Translations under genes and position numbers: made by a program
Notes under the pieces: generated by a model
Databases searched by the model: none
Seen by the model: only the letters and a program-made list of their open reading frames with translations
Told to the model about the DNA's origin: nothing
From: Enterobacter ludwigii
GTDB taxonomy: Bacteria > Pseudomonadota > Gammaproteobacteria > Enterobacterales > Enterobacteriaceae
Length of the DNA stretch: 64,000 bases
Reading direction: 5' to 3'
Assembly (NCBI GenBank): GCA_900068845.1
Contig: CEFQ01000010.1
Location: 539,326 to 603,325, forward strand
Part shown: piece by piece, positions 21,681-31,771 of the stretch
How positions within the stretch are numbered: position 1 is the stretch's first letter
Layout: every line of letters starts with the position of its first letter

Positions 21681-22871
21681 TTATAGAACCGCGACAATCG
21701 CCTCACACAGCGCCGACATATTGTCTGGCGTCATGCCTGCCACGTTGACGCGACCGGAATTCACCGCATACACGCCAAACTCTTCACGCAAACGTACCAC
21801 TTGATCTTTGGTCAGCCCGCTGAACGAAAACATGCCGTTCTGCTTGATGATAAAGCTGAAGTCTTGATTCGCGCCTTTATCCGCCAGCGTGTTCACAAAC
21901 AGCTGACGCATGCGCTGGATGCGCTGACGCATATCAGTCAGTTCCTGTATCCAGATGGTGCGTAGCGCGTCATTGCTCAGAATGGTGGCAACTACAGCCG
22001 CGCCATGGGACGGTGGATTAGAGTAGTTAGCGCGAATGGTGTATTTCACCTGGCTGAACGCGGTTTTCGCCACGTCGCTGCTTGCTGCAACCAGCGTCAA
22101 TGCACCTACACGCTCATTATACAAACCGAAGTTCTTCGAGTAAGAGCTGGCAACGATCAGTTCCTGGTGAGAGGCGGCAAAAATACGCAAACCTTCCGCA
22201 TCTTCATCCAGACCGCGAGCAAAGCCCTGATAAGCGAAATCGAACAGCGGTAGCCAGCCTTTCTCTTGTGACAGCTTTGCCAGCTGTTGCCACTGATCGG
22301 CCGTTGGATCAACGCCGGTTGGGTTGTGGCAGCAACCGTGGAACAGCACCACATCGCCCGCTTTGGCTTCCTGCAGTGATGCCACCATGCCAGCGAAATC
22401 AAGGCTATGGCTGGCTTCGTCATAGTAATGGTAATCGCAGACTTCCAGACCCGCGGCGTTAAATACATTTTTGTGGTTAGGCCAGCTTGGGTTGCTCACC
22501 CAAACACGCTTAACGCTGGTCTGATTTGCCAGGAAATCCGCCGCAACGCGCAGGGCGCCGGTGCCGCCTGGCGTTTGTGCCGTGCAGGCACGACCCGCAG
22601 AAATCAGCGCGCTCTCTTTGCCGAACAGCAGCTCCTGAGTACAACGTGCGAAATCCGCCAGACCATCAATGCTCAGGTAGTTCTTGGTGGTTTCATTTTC
22701 CAGCAAATACTGCTCAGCTTTTTTAACACTGGTGAGTACCGGCGTTTTACCGGTTTCATCTTTATAAACACCAATGCCAAGATTGATTTTATTCGGGCGG
22801 TCATCGGCACGAAAAAGGTCAGCCAGTCCAAGAATTGGATCGGCGGGTGCGGCAGAGATCGATTCAAACAT
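21681..22871 (-). CDS. aspC: Aspartate aminotransferase
   Basis: AspC is the PLP enzyme interconverting aspartate/2-oxoglutarate and oxaloacetate/glutamate; it also transaminates aromatic amino acids. The 396-aa length equals E. coli AspC with no gaps. The PLP-binding lysine is in [15 protein letters not shown] (Lys246), and the substrate-binding motifs NPSWPNH and HGCCHNPTG are intact. It lies downstream of ompF on the same strand but is separated by the ompF terminator. Confidence 0.99.
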   Translation of the reverse strand: MFESISAAPADPILGLADLFRADDRPNKINLGIGVYKDETGKTPVLTSVKKAEQYLLENETTKNYLSIDGLADFARCTQELLFGKESALISAGRACTAQTPGGTGALRVAADFLANQTSVKRVWVSNPSWPNHKNVFNAAGLEVCDYHYYDEASHSLDFAGMVASLQEAKAGDVVLFHGCCHNPTGVDPTADQWQQLAKLSQEKGWLPLFDFAYQGFARGLDEDAEGLRIFAASHQELIVASSYSKNFGLYNERVGALTLVAASSDVAKTAFSQVKYTIRANYSNPPSHGAAVVATILSNDALRTIWIQELTDMRQRIQRMRQLFVNTLADKGANQDFSFIIKQNGMFSFSGLTKDQVVRLREEFGVYAVNSGRVNVAGMTPDNMSALCEAIVAVL

Positions 22872-23016
22872 GAGTCAGTTCCGTTTGGGTGAACTTTAGC
22901 GAAATGGGCTATCAGGTTAACGTCAGTCAGCACGCTTGCCAACCGCTGATATAAAAAAGAAATAGGGCGGGTGCCCAAAGTAGAAATACTTATTGAGATG
23001 AGGATCACTGAAATGC

Positions 23017-23043
23017 AAAACGGAGCCCGAAGGCTCCGTTTTT
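23017..23043 (-). terminator. Terminator of ompF
   Basis: The stem CGGAGCC/GGCTCCG with a 4-nt loop has A-run and T-run flanks. It lies about 30 bp beyond the ompF stop in its direction of transcription and could act both ways. Confidence 0.85.
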
Positions 23044-23070
23044 AGGTATTACGCAAATCTAATCGGGTGA

Positions 23071-24192
23071 TTAGAACTGGTATACCAGACCAACACCTAC
23101 AGTGTCATCAGTAGAGATGCCAGCTGCGCGGGTGAAGTCGTTTTCGTCCATCAGGTTGATTTGGTAATCAACATAGGTAGACATGTTTTTGTTGAAATAG
23201 TAGTAAGCGCCAACAGAAACGTATTTGTAGATATCCTGATCACCCCAGGTCTCAATGTCCTTACCTTTAGACTGGACGTAAGCCAGGGATGGGCGCAGAC
23301 CGAAGTCGAACTGGTATTGAGCTACTGCTTCAAATTTCTGCTCTTTGTTGATAGCGCCACCAAGTGCAGGGGCAGTATCAGTTGCATCAGTTGAGATCCA
23401 GGTTGAATTACGGGTTTCACCGTACATAGCAGCCAGGTAAAGGTTGTTTGCATCATATTTCAGAGCGGTTGACCATGCGTCAGCTTTCTTGCTGCCGTTG
23501 CCATAGAAAGAGGATTCCTGGCCATTAGTGCGGTCTGAAGAGGTATAGGCTCCAGAAATACCCACACCGATATCAGAGGTATAGGTCAAAGAAGTACCCC
23601 AACCGTCACCGTTTGCACGGCTCAGGCTACGGCTATTGGCGTTGGTACCTTCTTCATTTTTACCCTGGTACTGAACAGCGAAGGCAAGGCCATCAACCAG
23701 ACCGAAGAAATCGTTATTACGGTAGGTAGCCAGACCATTTGAACGGCCAACCATGAAGTTATCTGAGTAACCAGAGTCACCACCAAATACTGGCAGCACG
23801 TCAGTCCATGCCAGTGGATCATAACCAACACCGTAGTTACGGCCGTAATCGAATGAACCAAAATCAGCAATTTTCAGACCTGCAAAGCCCAAACGGGTTT
23901 TATTGCCGTTCTGCGCATCGCTTGAACCTTCAGAGTTGTTAGCCTGAATGTTGTATTCCCACTGGCCGTAACCGGTCAGTTGGTCGTTAATCTGAGTTTC
24001 ACCTTTGAAACCGAAACGCACATAGGTCTGATCGCCATCAGAACCAGAGTTGTCGGAGAACTGATGACGCGCATCAACTTTACCGTACAGATCCAGCTTG
24101 TTGCCGTCTTTGTTATAAATTTCTGCTGCGTTTGCTGCACCAGCAGCTAACAGAGCTGGGATAACCACTGCAAGAATGTTGCGCTTCATCAT
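23071..24192 (-). CDS. ompF: Outer-membrane general porin, OmpF type
   Basis: This is a trimeric 16-strand beta-barrel porin for passive entry of small hydrophilic solutes. The 373-aa precursor begins with a signal peptide ([22 protein letters not shown]) cleaved before [10 protein letters not shown], the typical enterobacterial mature start. The barrel ends in the C-terminal Phe motif (GVGLVYQF). The constriction-loop L3 region is recognisable around [15 protein letters not shown] and the following acidic stretch. It is slightly longer than E. coli OmpF (362). Proteins of the OmpF, OmpC and PhoE group are hard to separate by sequence alone; the aspC-ompF-asnS position and the leader sequence identify it as ompF. 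Confidence 0.95.
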   Translation of the reverse strand: MMKRNILAVVIPALLAAGAANAAEIYNKDGNKLDLYGKVDARHQFSDNSGSDGDQTYVRFGFKGETQINDQLTGYGQWEYNIQANNSEGSSDAQNGNKTRLGFAGLKIADFGSFDYGRNYGVGYDPLAWTDVLPVFGGDSGYSDNFMVGRSNGLATYRNNDFFGLVDGLAFAVQYQGKNEEGTNANSRSLSRANGDGWGTSLTYTSDIGVGISGAYTSSDRTNGQESSFYGNGSKKADAWSTALKYDANNLYLAAMYGETRNSTWISTDATDTAPALGGAINKEQKFEAVAQYQFDFGLRPSLAYVQSKGKDIETWGDQDIYKYVSVGAYYYFNKNMSTYVDYQINLMDENDFTRAAGISTDDTVGVGLVYQF

Positions 24193-24299
24193 TTTTTATT
24201 ACCCTCATTGGAGTTATTTGGACATCTGCCACTGCTGCCAAGAAATCTTTACAGAACCTTGAAAGAAGTTTGATGTCTCCTGTGTCTGCACGCATCTTT
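24193..24299 (-). promoter_or_regulatory. ompF promoter -10 region and MicF-target-type leader
   Basis: Read on minus, a conserved block GGAAAGATGCGTGCAGACAC matches the E. coli ompF start region nearly base for base. AAAGAT at 24294-24299 corresponds to the -10 element, and transcription should start near 24287, giving a leader of about 95 nt. The leader end keeps GCAGTGGCAGATGTC and GAGGGTAATAAA before the ATG, the segment with which MicF sRNA pairs in E. coli. The comparison is from memory. Confidence 0.75.
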
Positions 24300-24352
24300 C
24301 CATCACAGGGTTGCTAATTCTAGCCCGAAGATGATTCAAATCTCTCAATTGA

Positions 24353-24387
24353 GTATCAAAAGGAAAAAATGTATTACAATTTGTAAA
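24353..24387 (-). promoter_or_regulatory. OmpR-type binding boxes upstream of ompF
   Basis: On minus the segment reads TTTAC...TTGTAATACAT followed by TTTTTTC and CTTTTGATAC, closely resembling the E. coli ompF F1-F2 OmpR boxes. With the inferred start near 24287 it lies at about -66 to -100, which is where OmpR-phosphate binds in E. coli. The core is a TTACAA/TTGTAA dyad. Confidence 0.65.
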
Positions 24388-24423
24388 AAATAGGGAACTT
24401 TGTGAGAGAACTCAAAATTTACA

Positions 24424-24453
24424 AAAATAAAAAAAGGCCGGCTAGGCCGACCT
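24424..24453 (-). terminator. Terminator of asnS
   Basis: On minus the stem AGGTCGGC/GCCGGCCT (one G-U, loop CTA) is followed by TTTTTTATTTTT, about 40 bp past the asnS stop. Confidence 0.88.
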
Positions 24454-24491
24454 CTTTATATATATGAATTACTTATAATTAATCGCTAAAT

Positions 24492-25892
24492 TTAGAAATT
24501 CGCATTGCGTGGAGTACGTGGGAAGGGGATAACATCCCTTACATTTTGTACGCCGGTGACATAGGCGATTAATCGTTCGAAACCTAATCCGAAGCCAGCA
24601 TGTGGCACGGTGCCGTAACGACGCAGGTCACGATACCACCAATAATCTTCTTTATTGAGGCCCATTTCTGCCAGGCGTGCATCCAGCACATCCAGACGCT
24701 CTTCACGCTGTGAACCACCGATGATTTCACCAATACCTGGCGCGAGCACATCCATCGCCGCCACGGTTTTGCCGTCGTCGTTCATACGCATATAGAAGGC
24801 TTTGATGTCTTTCGGATAGTTTTTCACCACAACCGGTGCTTTAAAGTGCTGCTCCGCAAGATAGCGCTCGTGTTCGGATGACAGATCCACGCCCCATGAA
24901 ACCGGGTTCTCGAAGGTCTGGCCGCTCTTCAGCAGGATGTCGACCGCATCGGTGTAATCCACTTGCGCAAAATCGGTCTGCACAAAACGCTCCAGGCGCG
25001 CAACGGCGTCCTTGTCCACACGCTCAGCAAAAAACGCCATGTCATCGGCGCGTTCGTTCAGCACCGCCTGGAACACATATTTCAGCATGGACTCTGCCAA
25101 CGCAGCCGCATCATCCAGCGTCGCAAAAGCGACTTCCGGTTCCAGCATCCAGAATTCCGCCAGGTGACGGCTGGTGTTGGAGTTTTCGGCGCGGAAAGTC
25201 GGACCAAAGGTATATACCTTAGACAGTGCGCAGGCATAGGTTTCGGCGTTGAGCTGGCCAGATACGGTCAGGAACGCTTCTTTACCGAAGAAGTCTTTAT
25301 CAAAATCGATCTTGCCCTGCGGATCGCGCGGCAGATTTTCCAGGTCCAGCGTCGAAACACGGAACATCTCGCCAGCACCTTCGGTATCAGACGCCGTAAT
25401 CAGCGGGGTAGAAACCCAGAAATAGCCGTTTTCGTGGAAGAAGCGATGCAGCGCCTGGGCCAGCGTATGACGCACGCGCGCCACCGCACCCACCAGGTTA
25501 GTACGCGGACGCAGGTGCGCCACTTCGCGTAGGTATTCGATGCTGTGACGTTTTGCCGCCATTGGATAAGTATCCGGATCGTCAACCCAACCGGTGACTT
25601 CAACCTTGGTCGCCTGCAACTCGAAGGCCTGGCCTTCGCCCGGCGATTCGACCACTTTCCCTGTAATGATCACGGAACAGCCGGTGGTCAGACGCAGCAC
25701 TTCATCCTGATAATTATTCAGAGAATTATTGACGACGGCCTGAACGGGATTAAAGCAGGAACCGTCGTAAACGGCGATAAAGGAAAGACCAGCTTTGGAA
25801 TCTCTTCGGGTACGCACCCAACCACGTACGGTGACTTCGCTGTCAACCGCAACACGGCCGTGCAGTACATCCGCTACAGGCACAACGCTCAT
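24492..25892 (-). CDS. asnS: Asparagine--tRNA ligase
   Basis: AsnRS charges tRNA-Asn and is a class IIb synthetase. I choose the ATG giving [12 protein letters not shown]: it yields 466 aa, exactly the E. coli length, and is preceded by GAGAGAA. The reading frame stays open 47 codons further upstream, but that extension resembles nothing in the family and runs into the pncB-asnS spacer. An N-terminal OB-fold anticodon domain (about 1-110) precedes the catalytic core, with motif 2 around [19 protein letters not shown] and motif 3 GFGLGFERL. Confidence 0.98.
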   Translation of the reverse strand: MSVVPVADVLHGRVAVDSEVTVRGWVRTRRDSKAGLSFIAVYDGSCFNPVQAVVNNSLNNYQDEVLRLTTGCSVIITGKVVESPGEGQAFELQATKVEVTGWVDDPDTYPMAAKRHSIEYLREVAHLRPRTNLVGAVARVRHTLAQALHRFFHENGYFWVSTPLITASDTEGAGEMFRVSTLDLENLPRDPQGKIDFDKDFFGKEAFLTVSGQLNAETYACALSKVYTFGPTFRAENSNTSRHLAEFWMLEPEVAFATLDDAAALAESMLKYVFQAVLNERADDMAFFAERVDKDAVARLERFVQTDFAQVDYTDAVDILLKSGQTFENPVSWGVDLSSEHERYLAEQHFKAPVVVKNYPKDIKAFYMRMNDDGKTVAAMDVLAPGIGEIIGGSQREERLDVLDARLAEMGLNKEDYWWYRDLRRYGTVPHAGFGLGFERLIAYVTGVQNVRDVIPFPRTPRNANF

Positions 25893-25917
25893 AAAGTTCT
25901 CTCTATATATATAGTGG

Positions 25918-25942
25918 ATAAAAGCCCCTTTTCGGGGTTTTG
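25918..25942 (-). terminator. Possible terminator between pncB and asnS
   Basis: A short CCCC/GGGG stem with A/T-run flanks lies 26 bp upstream of the asnS start. On minus it ends in CTTTTAT. The stem has a mismatch on that strand, so it is a weak candidate for pncB. Confidence 0.4.
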
Positions 25943-26011
25943 CTATGTTACTTGCGAGCCGACAGGAAACAAGCAAAATTGCCGCGCGACAGGGAGATTT
26001 GTTGACGGGGA

Positions 26012-26031
26012 GCAGGGTGCAAGCACCCTGC
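26012..26031. other. Perfect inverted repeat just past the pncB stop
   Basis: GCAGGGTGC and GCACCCTGC are separated by only two bases, giving a very tight GC-rich hairpin 8 bp after the pncB stop. No T-run follows on either strand. It could stabilise the pncB mRNA 3' end or be a protein-binding palindrome. Confidence 0.55.
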
Positions 26032-26039
26032 AATAAGAA

Positions 26040-27245
26040 TCAGCTGGCTCTTTTAACCAGCGGCAGATCGAAGGCTTTGCGCAAAGCGCGCACGAAGGCT
26101 TTATCCTGGCAAATGGTTTTGCCGGGACTGTCGGAGAGTTTTGCCACCGGTTTGCCGTTGCAGCTCACCAGTTTAATCACGATATTCAGCGGTGTAACGC
26201 CAGGAATATCGCAGGATAAACGTGTTCCGATACCAAACACCACGTTGGCGCGCTGGCCAAAGTGACGATAGAGCGTCAGTGCTTTATCCATGTTGAGGTT
26301 ATCCGAGAACACCAACGTTTTGCTTTTTGGATCGATATCCAGGCGCTGATAGTGCGCAATGGCTTTTTCACCCCATTCCACCGGATCGCCAGAATCATGG
26401 CGCAAGCCTTGGTAACGATGGGCAAAGCCGGGACCAAAGTCACGTAGGAACGCGTCCATGGTGATGCAGTCGGTCAAGGCGATGCCTAATTGATCGTCAT
26501 ACTCATCCAGCCAGGATTGCAGCGCGGCACGTTGGCTATTCGCCAATACCGGACTGATCTGCTGGTGCGCCTGGAACCATTCATGCGCCTGAGTCCCTAC
26601 CGGATTAAGCTGCAGGCGGCGCGCCAAATCGTAGTTGCTGGTGCCAACTAGCCACGGAAACTCCGCTTTTAGCGTGCTGACGATCGCTTCCTGTACCGCT
26701 TTGGAGTAACGGCGACGGGTGCCGAAATCCATCAGTTGGAAGCGCGACATATCCAAATCGCCTACCTGCTGACGAAAATCCACCAGCTTGTGCTGCAAGT
26801 GCGCTACCGCCTGGTCCACTCCCATTTGCGGCGTACGATGGCGATGGACTACTTCGCTTATCAGCGCCAGCAATGGCACTTCCCACAGAATCACTTCACG
26901 CCACGGACCGCTGATCTGAATGGTCAGATGGCCGTTGTTGTTACGCACGTTGACTTGTGAAGGATCGAGGCGGAATTGGCGCAGCCAGTTAAGGTAATCG
27001 GTTTGAAAGAACGGCAGTCCGCTGAGGTAATGATACTCCTCGTCGCTCAGGGTGAGCGTTTGCAGGGTTTCAATCTGCGCGCGGATCTCGTCCGCATAAA
27101 TACCGAGCAGCTCGTCGCCACGGCAGCGAAATTCCGCCGTAACCGGGACATCATAATAGCGATGATAGACGGCCTGCTGCATATGGAGCTTGTACGCATC
27201 GGTATCAAGCAGCGTGGTCAAAATCGGGGAAGCATGTCCAGTCAT
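26040..27245 (-). CDS. pncB: Nicotinate phosphoribosyltransferase
   Basis: PncB converts nicotinate and PRPP (with ATP) to nicotinate mononucleotide in NAD salvage. The core [22 protein letters not shown], the region around [26 protein letters not shown] and GLRHDSGDP match the family, and 401 aa agrees with E. coli (400). I place the start at the ATG giving MTGHASPIL. An in-frame ATG five codons earlier is possible but abuts the GAAGAGG Shine-Dalgarno with no spacing; the chosen ATG is itself rather far from it, so the exact start is uncertain. It is divergent from pepN. Confidence 0.95.
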   Translation of the reverse strand: MTGHASPILTTLLDTDAYKLHMQQAVYHRYYDVPVTAEFRCRGDELLGIYADEIRAQIETLQTLTLSDEEYHYLSGLPFFQTDYLNWLRQFRLDPSQVNVRNNNGHLTIQISGPWREVILWEVPLLALISEVVHRHRTPQMGVDQAVAHLQHKLVDFRQQVGDLDMSRFQLMDFGTRRRYSKAVQEAIVSTLKAEFPWLVGTSNYDLARRLQLNPVGTQAHEWFQAHQQISPVLANSQRAALQSWLDEYDDQLGIALTDCITMDAFLRDFGPGFAHRYQGLRHDSGDPVEWGEKAIAHYQRLDIDPKSKTLVFSDNLNMDKALTLYRHFGQRANVVFGIGTRLSCDIPGVTPLNIVIKLVSCNGKPVAKLSDSPGKTICQDKAFVRALRKAFDLPLVKRAS

Positions 27246-27498
27246 GGTGCGTTTCAGCATCCTCTTCCGCGGAGCAGAGCCCGGTGTTCAACAAAGTCAT
27301 AAAGACGCAGGAGTATAAAACAGTAATGACCGCGATCACACCATAATTGCGGGTGGCAGGTCGAGGGTCATTTGTGCCATTGTTAATGAATTGTAGCCTT
27401 TTCAACGAACGCACGCATTGTACGTGGCAACAGAGGCACAACCCGCTTAGACTTTGACGGGTCAACATATTAACGATTAAACGATGCGAGAAGGACTC

Positions 27499-30114
27499 AT
27501 GACGCAACAGCCGCAAATTAAATATCGCCACGATTACCGTGCGCCGGATTATACCATTACCGATATCGACCTGACGTTTGATCTGGATGCTGCTTCAACG
27601 CGCGTCACTGCGGTCAGCCAGGTGAAGCGTCTTGGCGCTGCGGATGCTGAACTGCGTCTGGATGGCGAAGACCTCACGCTGGTATCACTGGCGGTGGATG
27701 GTAATCCGTGGCCGCATTACCGCGAAGAAGAGGGCGCGTTGTTCATCAGCCAGCTGCCGGACACCTTCACGCTGACCATCATCAATGACATTCATCCGGA
27801 TAAAAACACCGCGCTGGAAGGGTTATACCAATCTGGCGAAGCGCTGTGTACCCAATGTGAAGCCGAAGGTTTCCGCCACATTACCTGGTATCTTGATCGC
27901 CCAGACGTGCTGGCGCGCTTTACCACCACCATTATCGCCGATGGCGCACGCTATCCTTATTTACTCTCGAACGGCAACAAGCTGGAGAGCGGCCGCCATG
28001 AAGATGGGCGCCACTGGGTGAAGTGGCAAGATCCATTCCCAAAACCGTGCTACCTGTTTGCGCTGGTGGCCGGTGATTTCGACGTACTGCGCGATAGCTT
28101 TACCACGCGTTCTGGCCGCGATGTAGCGCTGGAGATCTTTGTCGATCGCGGCAATCTCGATCGCGCCGATTGGGCGATGACCTCGCTAAAAGCCAGCATG
28201 AAGTGGGATGAAGAGCGTTTTAACCTGGAGTACGACCTCGACATCTTTATGATCGTCGCGGTGGATTTCTTCAATATGGGCGCGATGGAGAACAAAGGCC
28301 TCAACGTCTTCAACTCCAAATACGTGCTGGCGAAAGCTGAAACCGCCACCGACAAAGATTACCTCGGCATTGAAGCGGTTATCGGTCACGAATACTTCCA
28401 CAACTGGACCGGCAACCGCGTGACCTGCCGCGACTGGTTCCAGCTCAGCCTGAAAGAGGGTCTGACGGTGTTCCGCGATCAGGAGTTCAGTTCCGATCTC
28501 GGCTCGCGCGCGGTGAATCGTATCGATAATGTGCGCGTGATGCGCGGTGCGCAGTTTGCGGAAGACGCCAGCCCAATGGCGCACCCGATCCGTCCGGATC
28601 AGGTGATCGAAATGAACAACTTCTACACCTTAACGGTGTACGAGAAAGGGTCAGAAGTGATCCGCATGATGCACACCTTGCTGGGCGAAGAGAATTTCCA
28701 GAAAGGCATGCAGCTGTACTTCGAACGTCACGATGGCAGCGCGGCCACCTGTGATGATTTTGTACAGGCGATGGAAGATGCCTCAAATGTTGATCTCTCG
28801 CAGTTCCGCCGCTGGTACAGCCAGGCGGGCACGCCTATTTTGACGGTGCGCGATGATTACAATCCTGAGCTGGAGCAGTATACGCTGCATGTGGCCCAGC
28901 GCACGCCAGCCACCGCCGAGCAGAAAGAGAAGTTGCCGTTACACATTCCGCTGGATATCGAACTGTACGATAACGAAGGCAAGGTGATCCCGCTGCAGCA
29001 TAATGGTCATCCGGTGCATCACGTATTGAACGTTACCGAAGAGTTCCAGACCTTCATTTTCGATAAAGTCTACTTCCAGCCGGTGCCGTCGCTGCTGCGT
29101 GAGTTCTCTGCACCCGTGAAGCTCGACTATAAATGGAGCGATGCTCAGCTCACCTTCCTGATGCGTCACGCGCGCAATGATTTCGCCCGTTGGGATGCGG
29201 CGCAAAGCCTGTTGGCAACTTACATTCGGCTGAATGTGGCGCGTCATCAGCAGGGCCAGCCGCTGTCGCTGCCGCTGCATGTTGCCGATGCGTTCCGCGC
29301 GGTGCTGCTGGATGAGCAGGGCGATCCGGCACTGAAAGCGCTGATTCTGTCGCTGCCGTCTGAGAATGAAATCGCCGAACTGTTTGATGTCATCGATCCC
29401 CTGGCGATCTCGGCGGTGCGTGATGCGCTGGTACGTACGCTGGCAAAAGAGTTGGGTGACGAATTCTTCGCGCTCTATCTGGCCAATCAAAGCAGCGAAT
29501 ACAAAATTGAACACGCTGAGATCGGTAAGCGCACGCTGAAAAACGTCTGCCTTGGTTATCTGGCCTTCGCCGATGCGGCACAGGCGGACAAGCTGGTGCA
29601 GGCACAATATCAGCAGGCGAATAACATGACTGACGCGTTAGCGGCGTTGGCTGCGGCTGTGGCAGCCAACTTGCCTTGCCGCGATGCGTTGCTGGCGGCA
29701 TATGACGAGCGCTGGCATCAGGATGGTCTGGTGATGGATAAATGGTTTGTGCTGCAAGCCACCAGCCCGGCGGCGGATGTGTTGAGCAAGGTGCGCGAGC
29801 TGCTAAATCACCGTTCGTTCACCATGGGCAACCCGAACCGTATCCGTTCATTGATTGGTGCGTTTGCGTCAGGTAATCCAGCGGCATTCCATGCCAAAGA
29901 TGGCAGTGGTTATCAGTTCCTGGTGGAGATGTTGACCGATCTCAACACGCGTAACCCGCAAGTGGCTGCGCGTATGATTGAGCCGCTGATTCGTCTGAAA
30001 CGTTATGATGCCGATCGCCAGGCGCTGATGCGTAAAGCGCTGGAAACGTTGAAAGGGCTGAATAAGCTGTCTGGCGATCTGTACGAGAAGATCACCAAGG
30101 CGCTGAACGCGTAA
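27499..30114 (+). CDS. pepN: Aminopeptidase N
   Basis: PepN is the major cytosolic M1 zinc aminopeptidase, finishing peptide breakdown downstream of the energy-dependent proteases. The start MTQQPQIKYRHDYR follows AAGGA and gives 871 aa (E. coli 870); an ATG five codons upstream is less favourable. The exopeptidase motif GAMEN is at 261-265 and the zinc motif HEYFH at 297-301, with Glu298 as the general base. All fall at the E. coli residue numbers. It is divergent from pncB and convergent with the ssu operon. Confidence 0.99.
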   Translation: MTQQPQIKYRHDYRAPDYTITDIDLTFDLDAASTRVTAVSQVKRLGAADAELRLDGEDLTLVSLAVDGNPWPHYREEEGALFISQLPDTFTLTIINDIHPDKNTALEGLYQSGEALCTQCEAEGFRHITWYLDRPDVLARFTTTIIADGARYPYLLSNGNKLESGRHEDGRHWVKWQDPFPKPCYLFALVAGDFDVLRDSFTTRSGRDVALEIFVDRGNLDRADWAMTSLKASMKWDEERFNLEYDLDIFMIVAVDFFNMGAMENKGLNVFNSKYVLAKAETATDKDYLGIEAVIGHEYFHNWTGNRVTCRDWFQLSLKEGLTVFRDQEFSSDLGSRAVNRIDNVRVMRGAQFAEDASPMAHPIRPDQVIEMNNFYTLTVYEKGSEVIRMMHTLLGEENFQKGMQLYFERHDGSAATCDDFVQAMEDASNVDLSQFRRWYSQAGTPILTVRDDYNPELEQYTLHVAQRTPATAEQKEKLPLHIPLDIELYDNEGKVIPLQHNGHPVHHVLNVTEEFQTFIFDKVYFQPVPSLLREFSAPVKLDYKWSDAQLTFLMRHARNDFARWDAAQSLLATYIRLNVARHQQGQPLSLPLHVADAFRAVLLDEQGDPALKALILSLPSENEIAELFDVIDPLAISAVRDALVRTLAKELGDEFFALYLANQSSEYKIEHAEIGKRTLKNVCLGYLAFADAAQADKLVQAQYQQANNMTDALAALAAAVAANLPCRDALLAAYDERWHQDGLVMDKWFVLQATSPAADVLSKVRELLNHRSFTMGNPNRIRSLIGAFASGNPAAFHAKDGSGYQFLVEMLTDLNTRNPQVAARMIEPLIRLKRYDADRQALMRKALETLKGLNKLSGDLYEKITKALNA

Positions 30115-30120
30115 TCATGT

Positions 30121-30142
30121 GGGTCGCCATGAATGGCGACCC
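30121..30142. repeat. Short palindromic repeat-like element after pepN
   Basis: GGGTCGCCAT and ATGGCGACCC are perfect inverted arms two bases apart, immediately followed by CTACG. The tight hairpin and its position between convergent operons suggest a REP/BIME-like dispersed repeat. Only this copy is visible in the window, so repeat status is an inference. Confidence 0.45.
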
Positions 30143-30158
30143 TACGCGGATTTCGTAG

Positions 30159-30185
30159 AGCGCGCATTTATGCGCGCTTTTTTTT
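30159..30185 (+). terminator. Intrinsic terminator of pepN
   Basis: A perfect 8-bp stem AGCGCGCA/TGCGCGCT with a TTTA loop is followed by eight T. The T-run abuts the ssuB stop codon. Confidence 0.9.
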
Positions 30186-30975
30186 AACTCTGCTGCGCAA
30201 ACTTCAGCGGCTGCTCCGACGAACCGCGCTTCATCACCCGATCCAGCACTTCCGCTTCCAGTTCGGCCAGGCGTGGCGACCCACGACGACGTGGGCGCGG
30301 CAGATCGACGATCAAATCCAGCCCAATCTGACCTTCCTCAATCAGCAGCACGCGATCGGCGATTGCCACCGCTTCGCTGACATCGTGCGTTACCAGCAAC
30401 ACGGTAAAGTTATGCTGCTGCCACAGCGACTCAATCAATCCCTGCATTTCGATACGCGTCAACGCATCCAGCGCCCCAAGCGGCTCATCAAGCAGCAGTA
30501 AACCTGGGCGATGAATCAGCGCTCGCGCCAGCGCTACACGCTGTTTCTGCCCGCCGGACAACGCTGCAGGCCACTCGTTGGCGCGATCCGCCAACCCGAC
30601 CGCGTCCAACGCTTCCAGCGCGGCGGCACGCCATTCACGGCCTTTCAGTCCCAGCCCAACGTTATCAATCACCTTCTTCCACGGCAGTAAGCGTGAATCC
30701 TGGAACATCAAACGTGTATCTTCGCGCGCCTCGGATAAGGGCGCATTGCCAGCCAGCAACGCACCGCGCGTGGTCGATTCCAGGCCTGCCAGCAGACGCA
30801 GTAAGGTACTTTTCCCGCAGCCGCTGCGGCCGACGACCGCGACGAACTGCCCCGATGGAATATGCAGATCAATATTATTCAGGATGGTGCGATCGCCATA
30901 TTGCTTGCTGACGCCATTGACGCCAACCGGCGTACCGCGATTTAAACGCGCCGGATTTAGGGTTGCGTTGCTCAT
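30184..30975 (-). CDS. ssuB: Aliphatic sulfonate ABC transporter ATP-binding protein
   Basis: SsuB powers uptake of aliphatic sulfonates through SsuC with the binding protein SsuA. The 263-aa ATPase has Walker A GRSGCGKS (49-56), signature LSGGQ (139-143), Walker B LLLLDEP (Asp163-Glu164) and the switch His in VTHD. It is the last gene of ssuEADCB; its ATG overlaps the ssuC stop by 4 nt. Confidence 0.96.
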   Translation of the reverse strand: MSNATLNPARLNRGTPVGVNGVSKQYGDRTILNNIDLHIPSGQFVAVVGRSGCGKSTLLRLLAGLESTTRGALLAGNAPLSEAREDTRLMFQDSRLLPWKKVIDNVGLGLKGREWRAAALEALDAVGLADRANEWPAALSGGQKQRVALARALIHRPGLLLLDEPLGALDALTRIEMQGLIESLWQQHNFTVLLVTHDVSEAVAIADRVLLIEEGQIGLDLIVDLPRPRRRGSPRLAELEAEVLDRVMKRGSSEQPLKFAQQS

Positions 30976-31763
30976 GCGTTCTCCTTCGATTGGTAGGCCG
31001 GATGCCAGCGCAGCCAGACGCGCTCCAGCAGCTGCGCCGCAACGTCGGCCAGTTTGCCGAGCAGGGCATAAAGAATGATGGCCACTACCACCACGTCGGT
31101 TTGCAGGAATTCACGGGCGTTCATCGCCAGATAACCAATGCCCGAGTTAGCGGAAATGGTCTCGGCCACAATCAGCGTCAGCCACATCAGGCCAAGGGCA
31201 AATCGTACGCCAACCATAATGGATGGCAGCGCACCCGGCAGAATCACCTGAATGAACAGGCTCCAACCGGACAAACCGTAGCTACGCGCCATCTCGACTA
31301 AACCACGGTCAATGTTACGAATGCCGTGATAGGTGTTGAGATAAATCGGGAATAAGGTGCCCAGCGCCACGAGAAAAATCTTGGCAGATTCGTCAATACC
31401 AAACCACAAAATCACCAGCGGAATCAGCGCCAGATGCGGCACGTTACGCAGCATCTGCACCGAGGTATCCAGCAAACGTTCACCCACGCGCGAAGTCCCG
31501 GTGATCAAGCCCAGAATCAAACCAATCGAACCGCCGATGGAGAAACCAATGGCGGCACGCCAGCTGCTGATCGCCAGGTTTTGCCACAGTTCGCCGCTCA
31601 CCGTCAGTTTCCAAAAGGTGATGAGAATGTTTTCCGGTGACGGCAAAATGCGCGTCGACAGCCAACCCACTTGCGATGCCAGTTGCCATACCGTAATCAG
31701 CACCACCGGCAACACCCAAGGCAGTACGGCATTACTCAGCTGTTTTTTAACGTTCGCCATCAT
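30972..31763 (-). CDS. ssuC: Aliphatic sulfonate ABC transporter permease
   Basis: SsuC is the inner-membrane permease of the sulfonate transporter. It is 263 aa, the E. coli length, with about six hydrophobic segments starting at residues 12-32 and the EAA-type cytoplasmic loop near [20 protein letters not shown]. It overlaps ssuB by 4 nt and is 8 bp from ssuD, so the three are co-translated. Confidence 0.96.
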   Translation of the reverse strand: MMANVKKQLSNAVLPWVLPVVLITVWQLASQVGWLSTRILPSPENILITFWKLTVSGELWQNLAISSWRAAIGFSIGGSIGLILGLITGTSRVGERLLDTSVQMLRNVPHLALIPLVILWFGIDESAKIFLVALGTLFPIYLNTYHGIRNIDRGLVEMARSYGLSGWSLFIQVILPGALPSIMVGVRFALGLMWLTLIVAETISANSGIGYLAMNAREFLQTDVVVVAIILYALLGKLADVAAQLLERVWLRWHPAYQSKENA

Positions 31764-31771
31764 CGGCTCCT

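Noticed and set aside
27440-27480. TTGACG-based promoter just before pepN
   Set aside because: With a 17-bp spacer the -10 would reach the start codon region and leave no leader; the real promoter is probably further upstream and could not be fixed.
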